Part shown: piece after piece, positions 52,079 through 59,997 of the stretch
Numbering within the stretch: the first letter of the stretch is position 1
Layout of the letters: every line of letters begins with the position of its first letter
Assembly (NCBI RefSeq): GCF_963675455.1
Contig: NZ_OY776217.1
Coordinates: forward strand, 62,001-126,000
Source: Emcibacter sp.
GTDB lineage: Bacteria; Pseudomonadota; Alphaproteobacteria; Sphingomonadales; Emcibacteraceae
Length of the DNA stretch: 64,000 nt
Direction of reading: 5' to 3'
Program-made: the position numbers and the translations under genes
The notes under the pieces: model-generated
What the model was told of the DNA's origin: nothing
The model's database searches: none
What the model saw: the letters and a program-made list of their open reading frames with translations, nothing else

Positions 52079-53365
52079 ATGATACAGGTACAAAGGGAAC
52101 TGGCCATCAAGGTACGCTGGCGGCTGGTCATTCCCACCATCCTGTTTATATTTCTCAGCTCCCTGGACCGGGCCAATGTCAGTTTCGCCGCTCTGCAGAT
52201 GAATGTTGACCTCGGTTTTTCCCCTGCGACATACGGCTTCGGCGCCGGCATTCTGTTTTTCGGTTATCTGGCCGGGCAATATCCAAGCATACTGCTGTGC
52301 CAGAAGTATGGTTTCAAGCTATGGATCTCAGGCCTTGCAGTGGTCTGGGGAGCAGCCTCCGCCACAATGGCCTTCATACACACCCCTATGGAATTTTATG
52401 TGATCCGTGTAATTATCGGCATTGCTGAAGGTGGTCTTGCCCCCGGTATCGTACTCTATCTAAGCCAGTTCGCCACTGAAAAGGAAAGAGCAACAACCTT
52501 TGCCCTGCCCATGCTGGCCATACCCCTGTCCATTATTCTGGGCGGCCCGTTGTCAGGCTACCTGCTGGACATGCAAGCGCCTGGCGAAATGGCGGGATGG
52601 CGCTGGATGTTTCTGGCCGAGGGCACACCGACAATCCTGCTGGGACTGGCCTCCCTGTTCTATTTTCCCAACACGCCGCGAGAAGCAAAGTGGCTGACAA
52701 ACGAGGAAAAAAACTGGCTGGCCGCCAACAGCACGAACCACACCAAAGAAGGCGAAAAGCCAATAAACGACTGGTCGGTGATCATGAGCCCCATTGTCTG
52801 GGCCTCCGCCCTGCTGTGGTTCTGCCTGCTTGCCGGTGCATACGGCATTATGTTCTGGCTACCCCAGGTCGTTCAGCATATGTCCGGCTTGTCCGCCTTT
52901 GAGATTGGCCTGGTCAATGCCCTTCCCTGGATGGGGGTTGGCCTCGGCGTTTATTTCAATTCCGCCCATTCCGACAAAACCGGCGAGCGGTTCTGGCATA
53001 TTGGCCTGCCCTCTGCCATCTCGGCGCTGGCAATCATTGCCGCAACGGCTTCAGGATATGGGGTTCTGAGCCTCTCACTGCTGTTCATCGCCGGACTTGG
53101 ACTTGGCGCCGCCCAGGGTGCTTTCTGGGCCCTTCCCACGGCTCTGTTCACGCCTGCCAGCATGGCCATCGGGGTTGTCACCATCAACATTGCCGGCAAC
53201 ACCTCCGGCGCCATCATCTCGCAGATTATCGGCTACATAAGGGAACAAAGCGGCGGATATTTCGCCCCTATCCTGCTGGTAGCCTCACTCATGTTCTGCG
53301 CCAGCGTCATTGTACTGCTGATCCGGCTGAAACTGGCGGACGATAGAGTGCGCGAGGCAAATTAA
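52079..53365 (+). CDS. MFS transporter, anion:cation symporter family
   Basis: Inner-membrane permease, 428 aa, about 12 helices. Seen: VIPTILFIFLSSLDRANVSF at the N-terminus (the DRxNV motif of phthalate/tartrate-type symporters), GFGAGILFFGYLAGQYPS, RVIIGIAEGGLAPGIVLYLS near residue 118, and GLGLGAAQGAFWALP near 340. These permeases import organic anions such as aromatic acids, phthalate or hexuronates. Translation starts at ATG 52079 after AGGGAGA. It is divergent from the TonB receptor and convergent with the P450 gene, and the LacI-type site at 51961 lies in its promoter. It probably carries the same compound across the inner membrane after outer-membrane uptake. Confidence 0.88.
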   Translation: MIQVQRELAIKVRWRLVIPTILFIFLSSLDRANVSFAALQMNVDLGFSPATYGFGAGILFFGYLAGQYPSILLCQKYGFKLWISGLAVVWGAASATMAFIHTPMEFYVIRVIIGIAEGGLAPGIVLYLSQFATEKERATTFALPMLAIPLSIILGGPLSGYLLDMQAPGEMAGWRWMFLAEGTPTILLGLASLFYFPNTPREAKWLTNEEKNWLAANSTNHTKEGEKPINDWSVIMSPIVWASALLWFCLLAGAYGIMFWLPQVVQHMSGLSAFEIGLVNALPWMGVGLGVYFNSAHSDKTGERFWHIGLPSAISALAIIAATASGYGVLSLSLLFIAGLGLGAAQGAFWALPTALFTPASMAIGVVTINIAGNTSGAIISQIIGYIREQSGGYFAPILLVASLMFCASVIVLLIRLKLADDRVREAN

Positions 53366-53400
53366 CGCCCGCGCATTGTTATCATGCAGTCGAAGACATG

Positions 53401-54579
53401 TCAGGAAAAGGTCAACGGAACGCTGAGAGCACCGATTTCCGGCATGCGGGTCAGCCTGACCGGCCCGTTTACCTCAAAGCTGTTTGTTCTGACCAGGAGG
53501 CATTCCAGAGCCACAATAAGCTCCAGCCGAGCCAAAGTTGCCCCGAGACAGCCATGCACTCCACGGCCAAAAGCCAGAGAATCCTTTATATTCGGCCGAT
53601 TGAGGATAAATTCGTCCGGCCTCTCAAAGACCTCTGGATCCCGGTTTGCCGCCGCGTAAACCAGGGCAATCGGCTCATCTTTCTTTATGTCACGCCCCCT
53701 AAGGCAAATATCCTTCGCAGGGGTGCGGGCAAAACCCCTGTAGGGCGTATAGAGCCTGAGGAATTCCTCGATGGCGGCCGGCACCAGGGACAAATCGTCC
53801 CTCAGCTTTTGTTGCAGATCAGGATGTTCTGACAGATGCACCGCAATTGAGCCGATCAGCACCGTCGGCGCGATTATGCCGACCACAAGAACCTGCCTGA
53901 TAGTGCCGACAATCATCTCATCCGGAAGGGGCTCACCCTCCGCCCGTGCCGCCAAAAGCGCGCTTGTGGCATCGATGGCGGGATCCAGCGGGTTTTTCTT
54001 TCGGTCCAGAACAAGATTCCTGGCCATATCATACAACAGGGCGCTGGATTCCTTTGTTTCCTGCTCGTCATCCGACTGAACAGCAAAATTGTAGCGCCGG
54101 CCCACCTCTGCCAGGATTTCAATCTGCTCATCGGGCAGATTCATCCAGTGGGCAAAAGTCCGGATCGGCATGGGCGCAGAATATTCATTACAAATATCCC
54201 CGCCTCCCTGTTCCAGCATTCTATCGAGAAGATCGTTGCAGATGTCCCGGATCACCGGCTCAAACCGGGCAACCTGCTTCGCGGTAAGCAAAGGCGCCAG
54301 CGCCCGGCGATAGGGCGTATGTTCCGGAGGATCAAGATGCAACGGCGGTCGGCGACCGGTAAAGGCCACCTTGGGCACTACATTCTGTACAGAGGTAATA
54401 AAGTTGTCGGAATCAGACGCAGCATTTGCCACATCGTCATACCTGGTCAACGCCCAGAAACCGCCCCAGGCATCACTGTGGGCAACCGGGCACTGACTCC
54501 GCAAACGGTGATATTCCTCGTGCGGACTATCCAGGGTTTCAGGTTTTAATGGGTCAAAATCTTGCATGCGAGGGACCAT
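53401..54579 (-). CDS. cytochrome P450 with an atypical I-helix motif
   Basis: Soluble bacterial P450, 392 aa from ATG 54579 (a TTG at 54603 would place the LacI site inside the gene). Seen: HLDPPEHTPYRRAL near residue 90, the ExxR motif EEFLRLYTPYRGFAR near 281, and the haem loop FGRGVHGCLGATLARLEL near 340 with the axial Cys. In the I helix, where AGxET or GGxDT is usual, the sequence is VVGIIAPTVLIG near 245: Thr is kept but the acidic residue is a Pro. No ferredoxin or reductase gene lies beside it. It is probably a hydroxylase or O-demethylase for a small ring compound brought in by the neighbouring receptor and permease; this is inference. Diverges from LacI. Confidence 0.85.
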   Translation of the reverse strand: MVPRMQDFDPLKPETLDSPHEEYHRLRSQCPVAHSDAWGGFWALTRYDDVANAASDSDNFITSVQNVVPKVAFTGRRPPLHLDPPEHTPYRRALAPLLTAKQVARFEPVIRDICNDLLDRMLEQGGGDICNEYSAPMPIRTFAHWMNLPDEQIEILAEVGRRYNFAVQSDDEQETKESSALLYDMARNLVLDRKKNPLDPAIDATSALLAARAEGEPLPDEMIVGTIRQVLVVGIIAPTVLIGSIAVHLSEHPDLQQKLRDDLSLVPAAIEEFLRLYTPYRGFARTPAKDICLRGRDIKKDEPIALVYAAANRDPEVFERPDEFILNRPNIKDSLAFGRGVHGCLGATLARLELIVALECLLVRTNSFEVNGPVRLTRMPEIGALSVPLTFS

Positions 54580-54588
54580 ATCGCCAAA

Positions 54589-54602
54589 TGTAAGCGCTTG
54601 CA
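54589..54602. promoter_or_regulatory. putative LacI-family operator before the P450 gene
   Basis: TGTAAGCGCTTGCA with a perfect AAGCGCTT core and near-full symmetry, in the 99-bp gap between the P450 and lacI start codons. It is the best match to a LacI-family consensus of the three sites. Confidence 0.7.
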
Positions 54603-54678
54603 ATATAAATCTGACTATTATGTTTCATTGTAATTTTTTGGGATTAGTGATACTCACGATTTTGTGGAACAGAGCAAC

Positions 54679-55662
54679 ATGAACCCAACCCTGGACGATG
54701 TGGCGGCACACGCTGGTGTGTCGACGGCAACTGTTTCACGTTTTTTCAACACCCCGGGTGTAGTTGCCGAGACCACCGCCAAACGCATCCGGGAAGCCGT
54801 TGCGGCGACCGGATACATCCCCAACATGCTGGCCGGCGGCCTTGCCAGCAACAAAAGCCGTCTGGTGGCTGTTCTTATCCCACAACTCGGGCCCTCCATC
54901 TTCAACGACACCATGGAAGCCATGGTCAATGAATTTTCCGCCTCCGGCTCGATTGTGATGCTGGGTCTCACCGAACTCGACACGGACCGCACCGATGACC
55001 TGATCATGGCTGCGCTCGGGCGGCGGGCCGAAGCCATCGTGATTACCGGCGATGTACGTGACAAAACCCGGGCCCTGCTGAGACGTAGCAAAACCAGCGT
55101 GATCGAAATCTGGGACCTGCCGGAGGACCCCATAGATGTGGCGATCGGATTTTCCCACTATGAAATCGGCAAGGATATCGCCCGTTTCCTCAGAGGCAGG
55201 GGTTATATTCGACCGCACTTTATCGCCACACGAGGCGCCCGGGCGCTCAGACGGCGGGACGGCTTCAAGGAAGAGTGGGAAGCCCAGGGCGGCGGCCTCC
55301 TGACGGAAGACAGCCTGGAACTGCCTCTGCGTTTTGGCAATGCCCGCAGCGCCTTTGCCAATATCCGTCGCCTGAACCCCCTGCCCGATGTGATTGTCTG
55401 CGGCTCCGACTGGCTGGCCCAGGGCCTGATCATTGAGGCCCAGGCCGCGGGCCTGAACGTGCCTGGCGATATTGCCGTAATCGGTTTCGGCAACAGTGCC
55501 CTGGCAGGTGAAATGAGGCCAACGATAACCTCCATCGATATTGACGGCGCCCGTATTGCCCGGGAGTCAATTGCCTTGCTCAGAAAACGGGAAAAGGGCG
55601 AGCCGGTCACTGAAAACCGCATCGATGTCGGTTTCCGCCTGATTGCCCGCGAAAGCGCCTGA
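54679..55662 (+). CDS. LacI-family transcriptional regulator
   Basis: LacI/GalR-family repressor, 327 aa from ATG 54679 (GTG 54664 is possible). Seen: N-terminal helix-turn-helix TLDDVAAHAGVSTATVSRFF and hinge (YIPNMLAGGLASNKS, residues about 45-60), then a periplasmic-binding-like sensor domain with VAVLIPQLGPSIFNDTMEAM, VITGDVRDKT, ARALRRRDGFKEEW and VIVCGSDWLAQG. It diverges from the P450 gene. LacI-type sites stand before P450, MFS and TonB receptor genes, which defines a compact local regulon. The effector is probably the transported compound or its first product. Confidence 0.88.
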   Translation: MNPTLDDVAAHAGVSTATVSRFFNTPGVVAETTAKRIREAVAATGYIPNMLAGGLASNKSRLVAVLIPQLGPSIFNDTMEAMVNEFSASGSIVMLGLTELDTDRTDDLIMAALGRRAEAIVITGDVRDKTRALLRRSKTSVIEIWDLPEDPIDVAIGFSHYEIGKDIARFLRGRGYIRPHFIATRGARALRRRDGFKEEWEAQGGGLLTEDSLELPLRFGNARSAFANIRRLNPLPDVIVCGSDWLAQGLIIEAQAAGLNVPGDIAVIGFGNSALAGEMRPTITSIDIDGARIARESIALLRKREKGEPVTENRIDVGFRLIARESA

Positions 55663-55702
55663 TCAGCGGCACGCAATGTTCTATTGCCTATTGAGTTTTA
55701 AG

Positions 55703-55734
55703 AAATTGCTAGGGGAGATACACACCCAATGGAA
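55703..55734 (+). repeat. dispersed 32-bp repeat, copy C
   Basis: AAATTGCTAGGGGAG then ATACACACCCAATGGAA, 25 of 32 identical to copy B. The outer stem arms TTG/CAA persist and the middle has changed. It lies in the gap between lacI and the hydratase gene, with no intact gene attached. Confidence 0.45.
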
Positions 55735-55930
55735 ACCCCAATGTTGAAACTCCCTTAGAGAACCAGTGATATTCCTAAATTGAATTAGTTCAGACTTGAT
55801 CAGGCAGTCGTTGCCGAACCAACAGTCCGCGAGCCGGTGACACCAGGTCACAGCGGCGAGCGGCTCCAGCCGGATCGACGGCAACAACTCGAAGCCAGGT
55901 CCCCGCAGTTCGAAACGGCTTTCCCCCCTG

Positions 55931-56719
55931 TTATTGATCTGGACCGGCCGTAAAATGAACAGAGCCCACATTTTCAATTGATGCTTCGAACCTGTCACCA
56001 GGCGTGATCGGTACCATAGGCCCCATAGCGCCGGTGAGAACGACATCTCCGGCCCTGAGACCATTGCCGAATCTGGCACAGGTATTTGCAAGCCACAGTG
56101 CTGCTTTGAACGGATGGCCGAGACAGGCGGCCCCCACCCCTTCCGACACGATTTCGCCGTTGCATTTCAGAACCATTGCAGAAGCGGCAAGATCAATGTC
56201 CTGCCAGTCATGCACCTGCCTGCCCAACACATAAAGACCGCTGGAGGCATTGTCCGCCACCGTATCCGACAGACGGATATTCCAGTTCATTATTCTACTG
56301 CCGACGATCTCAATGGCCGGAAGGATATAGTCAATTGCCCCGACAAGTTCTTCATAAGATATACCCTCGTGATCCAGGTCGGACTTGAGGACAAGCGCCA
56401 GTTCAGCTTCCGCCTTGGCCTGCTGCATTTCGGAACAGGGAATTTCCGATCCATCCGCATATTCCATATCGGCCATCAACACCCCAAAATCTGGCTGATC
56501 GACACCAAGCTGTATTTGCACCGCCTCCGACGTCAGGCCTATTTTCCGGCCGCACAGCCGGCGTCCCTCCTGAAGCCAGCGCTCTGTGACGATGGATTGT
56601 ACCGCATAACCTGCTCCAATTGTCTCCCCGATCAGCTCACGCACCGGTGTACAATATTCTCCGGTCCTGTAAGCTTCGAGGATGAGGTCAGCTGCCTGCT
56701 TAAACTTTTCATTATTCAT
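55931..56719 (-). CDS. 2-keto-4-pentenoate hydratase-family protein
   Basis: Fumarylacetoacetase-superfamily enzyme (MhpD/hydratase type), 262 aa from ATG 56719, with GGGAATC upstream; an ORF beginning 129 bp earlier has no ribosome site. Seen: GRKIGLTSEAVQIQLGVDQP near residue 55, AEAELALVLKSDL near 105 with the metal-binding Glu pair, IEIVGSRIMNWN near 135, and SGLYVLGRQ then LTGAMGPMVPITPGDRFEA in the C-terminal part. These enzymes hydrate 2-hydroxy-dienoates after meta-cleavage of catechols, or decarboxylate oxalocrotonate. No dioxygenase gene lies nearby. It is in a loose minus-strand cluster with an SDR, flavin reductase and dehydrogenase. Confidence 0.85.
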   Translation of the reverse strand: MNNEKFKQAADLILEAYRTGEYCTPVRELIGETIGAGYAVQSIVTERWLQEGRRLCGRKIGLTSEAVQIQLGVDQPDFGVLMADMEYADGSEIPCSEMQQAKAEAELALVLKSDLDHEGISYEELVGAIDYILPAIEIVGSRIMNWNIRLSDTVADNASSGLYVLGRQVHDWQDIDLAASAMVLKCNGEIVSEGVGAACLGHPFKAALWLANTCARFGNGLRAGDVVLTGAMGPMVPITPGDRFEASIENVGSVHFTAGPDQ

Positions 56720-56883
56720 TGTCTGATTCCCAAACCTTACTCGAAAAATGTGAATGAACTTATATTTTAGCCACGCCTTCAGACAACTTGCGTCACACAC
56801 TATATTCTCATAATGTAAGAACTGATAAAAGGAGCAGGAACACGTCATGTGCCGAATAAGTCTCTCCTTTTTGGTCCTTTATT

Positions 56884-57732
56884 CTACATGTCCACCAAAG
56901 GCTGATAGACCGGGTTTTTCTGCTGTGCGACAGCTTCCGCCTCTTGCCGGATGCGCGTCAAATATTCGGGATGAGTGAAGATCCAGAATTTTTCTTCGCC
57001 GATCGCGTCAAACACAATATCCGCCGCTTTTGCCGGATCCATCCCGGTCGCGGCAAGTCCCTGCCGCAACTGATCCTTCATGGCCTTGTGCGCTTCGTCT
57101 TCCATCGGTTTCTCCTTCTCCGGCCGGTTACGGTCCGCATCGGCAATCTGTGTCGTCACAGCACCCGGGCAGATAACCGAAACCCCAACCTGTGATCGGG
57201 CCAGCTCCAGCTCAAACTTCAAAGTTTCACTCAAACTGACGACAGCATGTTTGCTGGCAGAATAAATGGAAATGGCCGGAGAAGAGAGAAAGCCGGAGAT
57301 TGACCCCGTGTTGACAATTCGGGCCGGAGTGCCCTGTGTCATCATGCGCGGCAGGAAGCTTCTGATGCCGTTGACGACACCGTACAGATTTACCCCCATC
57401 ACCCAGTTCCAGTCCTTGAGATCCCGTTCCCAGCTCATGCCGCTGATCATCACCCCGGCATTGTTGAACAACAGGTCCACAGTACCAAAGCGGGTGAAGG
57501 CAAAATCCGCCAACGCCTCGATCTCATCAGGGTCAGAAACATCGGTGTGGCGTACCTCCACGGCAACATCACGGCTCGTAACCAGATCCTGCTTTAATTG
57601 TTCCAGTCCTGCCTGATCCACATCTGCCAGCACGAGGTTCATTCCCAGACTGGCGGCCTTTTCTGCCAACCCCCTGCCAATGCCGCTTGCAGCACCTGTG
57701 ATTACAGCCAGCTTGCCATTAAAATCCTGCAT
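56884..57732 (-). CDS. short-chain dehydrogenase/reductase
   Basis: SDR of 282 aa. Seen: TGAASGIGRGLAEKA near residue 12, Asp after strand 2 (LVLADVDQAG) for NAD(H), FNNAGVMISG near 90, Ser in NTGSISGFLSS near 144, YSASKHAV near 158, and a longer C-terminal part (IGEEKFWIFTHPEYLTRIRQ) of the kind seen in the LigD-like group at the window start. It is 11 bp after the flavin reductase on the same strand and probably part of its operon. The substrate may be a ring alcohol; unproven. Confidence 0.82.
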   Translation of the reverse strand: MQDFNGKLAVITGAASGIGRGLAEKAASLGMNLVLADVDQAGLEQLKQDLVTSRDVAVEVRHTDVSDPDEIEALADFAFTRFGTVDLLFNNAGVMISGMSWERDLKDWNWVMGVNLYGVVNGIRSFLPRMMTQGTPARIVNTGSISGFLSSPAISIYSASKHAVVSLSETLKFELELARSQVGVSVICPGAVTTQIADADRNRPEKEKPMEDEAHKAMKDQLRQGLAATGMDPAKAADIVFDAIGEEKFWIFTHPEYLTRIRQEAEAVAQQKNPVYQPLVDM

Positions 57733-57743
57733 TCATCCCTCCC

Positions 57744-58247
57744 TTAAAGGTTGCCACCCGCCTTCGTTCCGCTCTTTAATTCAGCATAGGCTCCTTGATG
57801 AAAGACCAGGACCGGAGAGTTACGGGTCTCATATTCCATTACTTTCCCCACAAAAATCACATGATCCCCGCCTTCATACTGAAATTTGGTTTCGCAGCGA
57901 AACAGGGCTGCATATTCAGGCAGTACGGGGTATCCCCTGTCGCAGGGCTTCCAGTCAATATCCCTGAACTTGTCGTCGCCGGGACGGGCAAACTGGTTGG
58001 AAATTTCCTCTTGATGTGCCGCCAGGATATGGACATTAAAGCCGCCCGATTTCTCATAGACCCGCATGGAAGCAGCAGATTTTGCCAGCGACCAGAGAAC
58101 CAGAGGAGGATCCAGTGAAACAGAGTTAAAACTGCTTGCAGTAACGCCAACCGGTTTCCCCTCCTCAGTCGCGGTTGTCATAACAGTAACACCGGTCGCA
58201 AACTGGCCAAGTGCGTCACGAAATTCACGGGTGTCAGGCTGAGACAT
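57744..58247 (-). CDS. flavin reductase-domain protein
   Basis: Small flavin-binding split-barrel protein, 167 aa from ATG 58247 (the ORF extends upstream into the previous gene). Seen: FRDALGQFATGVTVMTTATE near residue 10, VGVTASSFNSVSLDPPLVLW near 38, GGDHVIFVGKVMEYETRNSP near 130. It reduces FMN or FAD with NAD(P)H to supply a two-component monooxygenase (HsaB/HpaC type). Its oxygenase is not obvious among neighbours. Its start overlaps the preceding dehydrogenase gene by 14 bp, indicating translational coupling, and the next SDR follows after 11 bp. Confidence 0.85.
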   Translation of the reverse strand: MSQPDTREFRDALGQFATGVTVMTTATEEGKPVGVTASSFNSVSLDPPLVLWSLAKSAASMRVYEKSGGFNVHILAAHQEEISNQFARPGDDKFRDIDWKPCDRGYPVLPEYAALFRCETKFQYEGGDHVIFVGKVMEYETRNSPVLVFHQGAYAELKSGTKAGGNL

Positions 58248-59928
58248 TTTTTTCTTTCTGGCTGGAAATACTGGAAGCGGCGCACCGACCGGCAATACGG
58301 CCGGAATAGACACAGTCCGCCAATGAAAGTCCGCTGATATAGCGATGCGACGACACCCCTTTTGCATTCTTCCCGGCGGCATAAAGTTTCGGGATGGGTT
58401 TGCCCTCCCCGTCAAGCGCCTGTCCGGTTGCCTCGTTTACGATAATACCCCCGAGCGAGATGGAGGGGCAAAGGTAACGCCGGTTGCCTATCGAAATATC
58501 GATTGCGTAAAACGGCGGTTTTATAATTCTGCCGGTAAAATCGGGATGCTTGGGGAATTTTGCTTCCTCTAACCCGTCTGCACTCCGGTTGTAATGACTG
58601 ACTGCATCCGTGAGCCTGGCGGGATCCATACCGCACTTCCGGGCAAGTTCTTCAAGCGAGCCCGCCTTCCTGGAACTCAGAAACAGGCCCATTAACGCCG
58701 GGGCACCCTGCAGACGGAACAATTTCCCGCGCCCGGGCAATGCCTGAAACAACACCTGCCGACGCAAGGTCGCATCGAGAATGATATATGCCGCGCCGTC
58801 ATGGTGACGAGCAATATGATGGCCGATGGTGCCGCCATAGCAATCCTCCGCGATAAAGCGTTCGCCTTTCCCATTGACGATGATGCCGGTCGCCATCGCG
58901 GCCGGTGGCTGGATAATCCGCCATGCGGAAATGTTATCCATGCACCCGACCATGGCACCCACAGTCTGACCGAGGCGTATCCCCGAACCGTCGCAGCCTA
59001 TGCTTCCCAATGGAATCGCCCCGGAAAATTCCGGCGCATACTGCTGAACCATTTTGCGATTATGAATATATCCCCCTGCGGCGAGGATGGCGGCTTTTTT
59101 GATTTGTATGAATCTTGCCTTGCCGTCCCGTTCAGAGATGGCATTCGCCTGTTGCACCAGCTTTTCTGCAATCGCAGGGAACAGAAGCGTTGTTGACCTG
59201 GCAAACTTTCTGGCAATTCTGCTCAGTTTTCCGGCAGCTGGAGAAACTTTCGAAACCTGTCGTATCTTGATCCCCAGAATCTCGCCGTCTTCCGAAACGA
59301 TAAACCGCTGGCCCTCGCTGTAGCTATAGAGCTTTAGCCCTTTCTCCAGTGCCGATTTAAAAAGCGAGTCAAAAAACCTGTGGCCCGTCAATCCAGTCCC
59401 GTAGGTACGGTGACCGCGCTGAGCCGGCTTGGCCCTGGCCGCATAAGCAGCCTGCGTTTCATTGCCGGAATGGTAGAGAAAATAGCCGCTGGCAGGATAG
59501 GATGTCTTTTTCGGTGACAAAGTACTGTTGAACCTTACCCCGTGCCCTGCAAGCCATTCAACGCTCTCTGAACTGGTCTTGCAAAAATCACGCAGCGTTC
59601 TGTCTTCTACTACATCATCGACCTCCAGCTTCAGGTATTTGTACATTTCCTCGGTAGTATCTTCGACCCCGGCTTCGCTCTGGAAAGGCGTGCCGCCGCC
59701 TGCATAATAGACGCCTCCGGACATTCTGGTGGCGCCACCTCCGCCGAACCGGTCGATGGCAATAACCGACGCGCCACCATCCATCGCCTCAAGGGCTGCA
59801 CAGACGCCGGCGCCGCCGAGACCAACGACGATAACATCTGCGGTATCGTCCCAGTCGATTGACGCGCCGTCAGGCAAAACCAGAGGGGCCTCAACCCGCG
59901 AGTTCCAGTCAGGATCATCGGTATTCAT
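58234..59928 (-). CDS. FAD-binding dehydrogenase (fumarate reductase / ketosteroid dehydrogenase family)
   Basis: Flavoprotein, 564 aa from ATG 59928. Seen: FAD motif DVIVVGLGGAGVCAALEAMD near residue 35, an Asp/Arg-rich loop IDRFGGGGATRMSGGVYYAG, the second flavin segment AAILAAGGYIHN near 290, and a C-terminal LYAAGKNAKGVSSHRYISG. This is the family of 3-ketosteroid delta-1/delta-4 dehydrogenases, fumarate reductases and related enzymes that add or remove a carbon-carbon double bond. It shares a transcript with the flavin reductase, overlapping by 14 bp. The substrate is open; the steroid-like annotation is only a family hint. Confidence 0.83.
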   Translation of the reverse strand: MNTDDPDWNSRVEAPLVLPDGASIDWDDTADVIVVGLGGAGVCAALEAMDGGASVIAIDRFGGGGATRMSGGVYYAGGGTPFQSEAGVEDTTEEMYKYLKLEVDDVVEDRTLRDFCKTSSESVEWLAGHGVRFNSTLSPKKTSYPASGYFLYHSGNETQAAYAARAKPAQRGHRTYGTGLTGHRFFDSLFKSALEKGLKLYSYSEGQRFIVSEDGEILGIKIRQVSKVSPAAGKLSRIARKFARSTTLLFPAIAEKLVQQANAISERDGKARFIQIKKAAILAAGGYIHNRKMVQQYAPEFSGAIPLGSIGCDGSGIRLGQTVGAMVGCMDNISAWRIIQPPAAMATGIIVNGKGERFIAEDCYGGTIGHHIARHHDGAAYIILDATLRRQVLFQALPGRGKLFRLQGAPALMGLFLSSRKAGSLEELARKCGMDPARLTDAVSHYNRSADGLEEAKFPKHPDFTGRIIKPPFYAIDISIGNRRYLCPSISLGGIIVNEATGQALDGEGKPIPKLYAAGKNAKGVSSHRYISGLSLADCVYSGRIAGRCAASSISSQKEKNVSA

Positions 59929-59959
59929 AAAGGTGTCTCGATTGGTCTTTATACGATTG

Positions 59960-59986
59960 CAGGCGGCGATCACTGATCGCCGCCTG
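59960..59986. terminator. strong hairpin between receptor and dehydrogenase genes
   Basis: CAGGCGGCGATC (59960-59971), ACT, GATCGCCGCCTG (59975-59986): a perfect 12-bp stem just after the receptor stop. It lacks a T-run on the downstream side, so it may slow or end transcription by another means, or be an operator-like dyad for the dehydrogenase operon. Confidence 0.55.
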
Positions 59987-59997
59987 AATTAAAAAAC

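Noticed and set aside
52571..52583. GCAAGCGC inside the MFS gene as another LacI site
   Set aside because: Only half the palindrome is present and it is well inside a coding region.
55681..56091. Minus-strand frame of 136 codons overlapping the hydratase gene end
   Set aside because: Overlaps repeat copy C and the hydratase in another frame, and I recognise no domain. I treat the region as non-coding.
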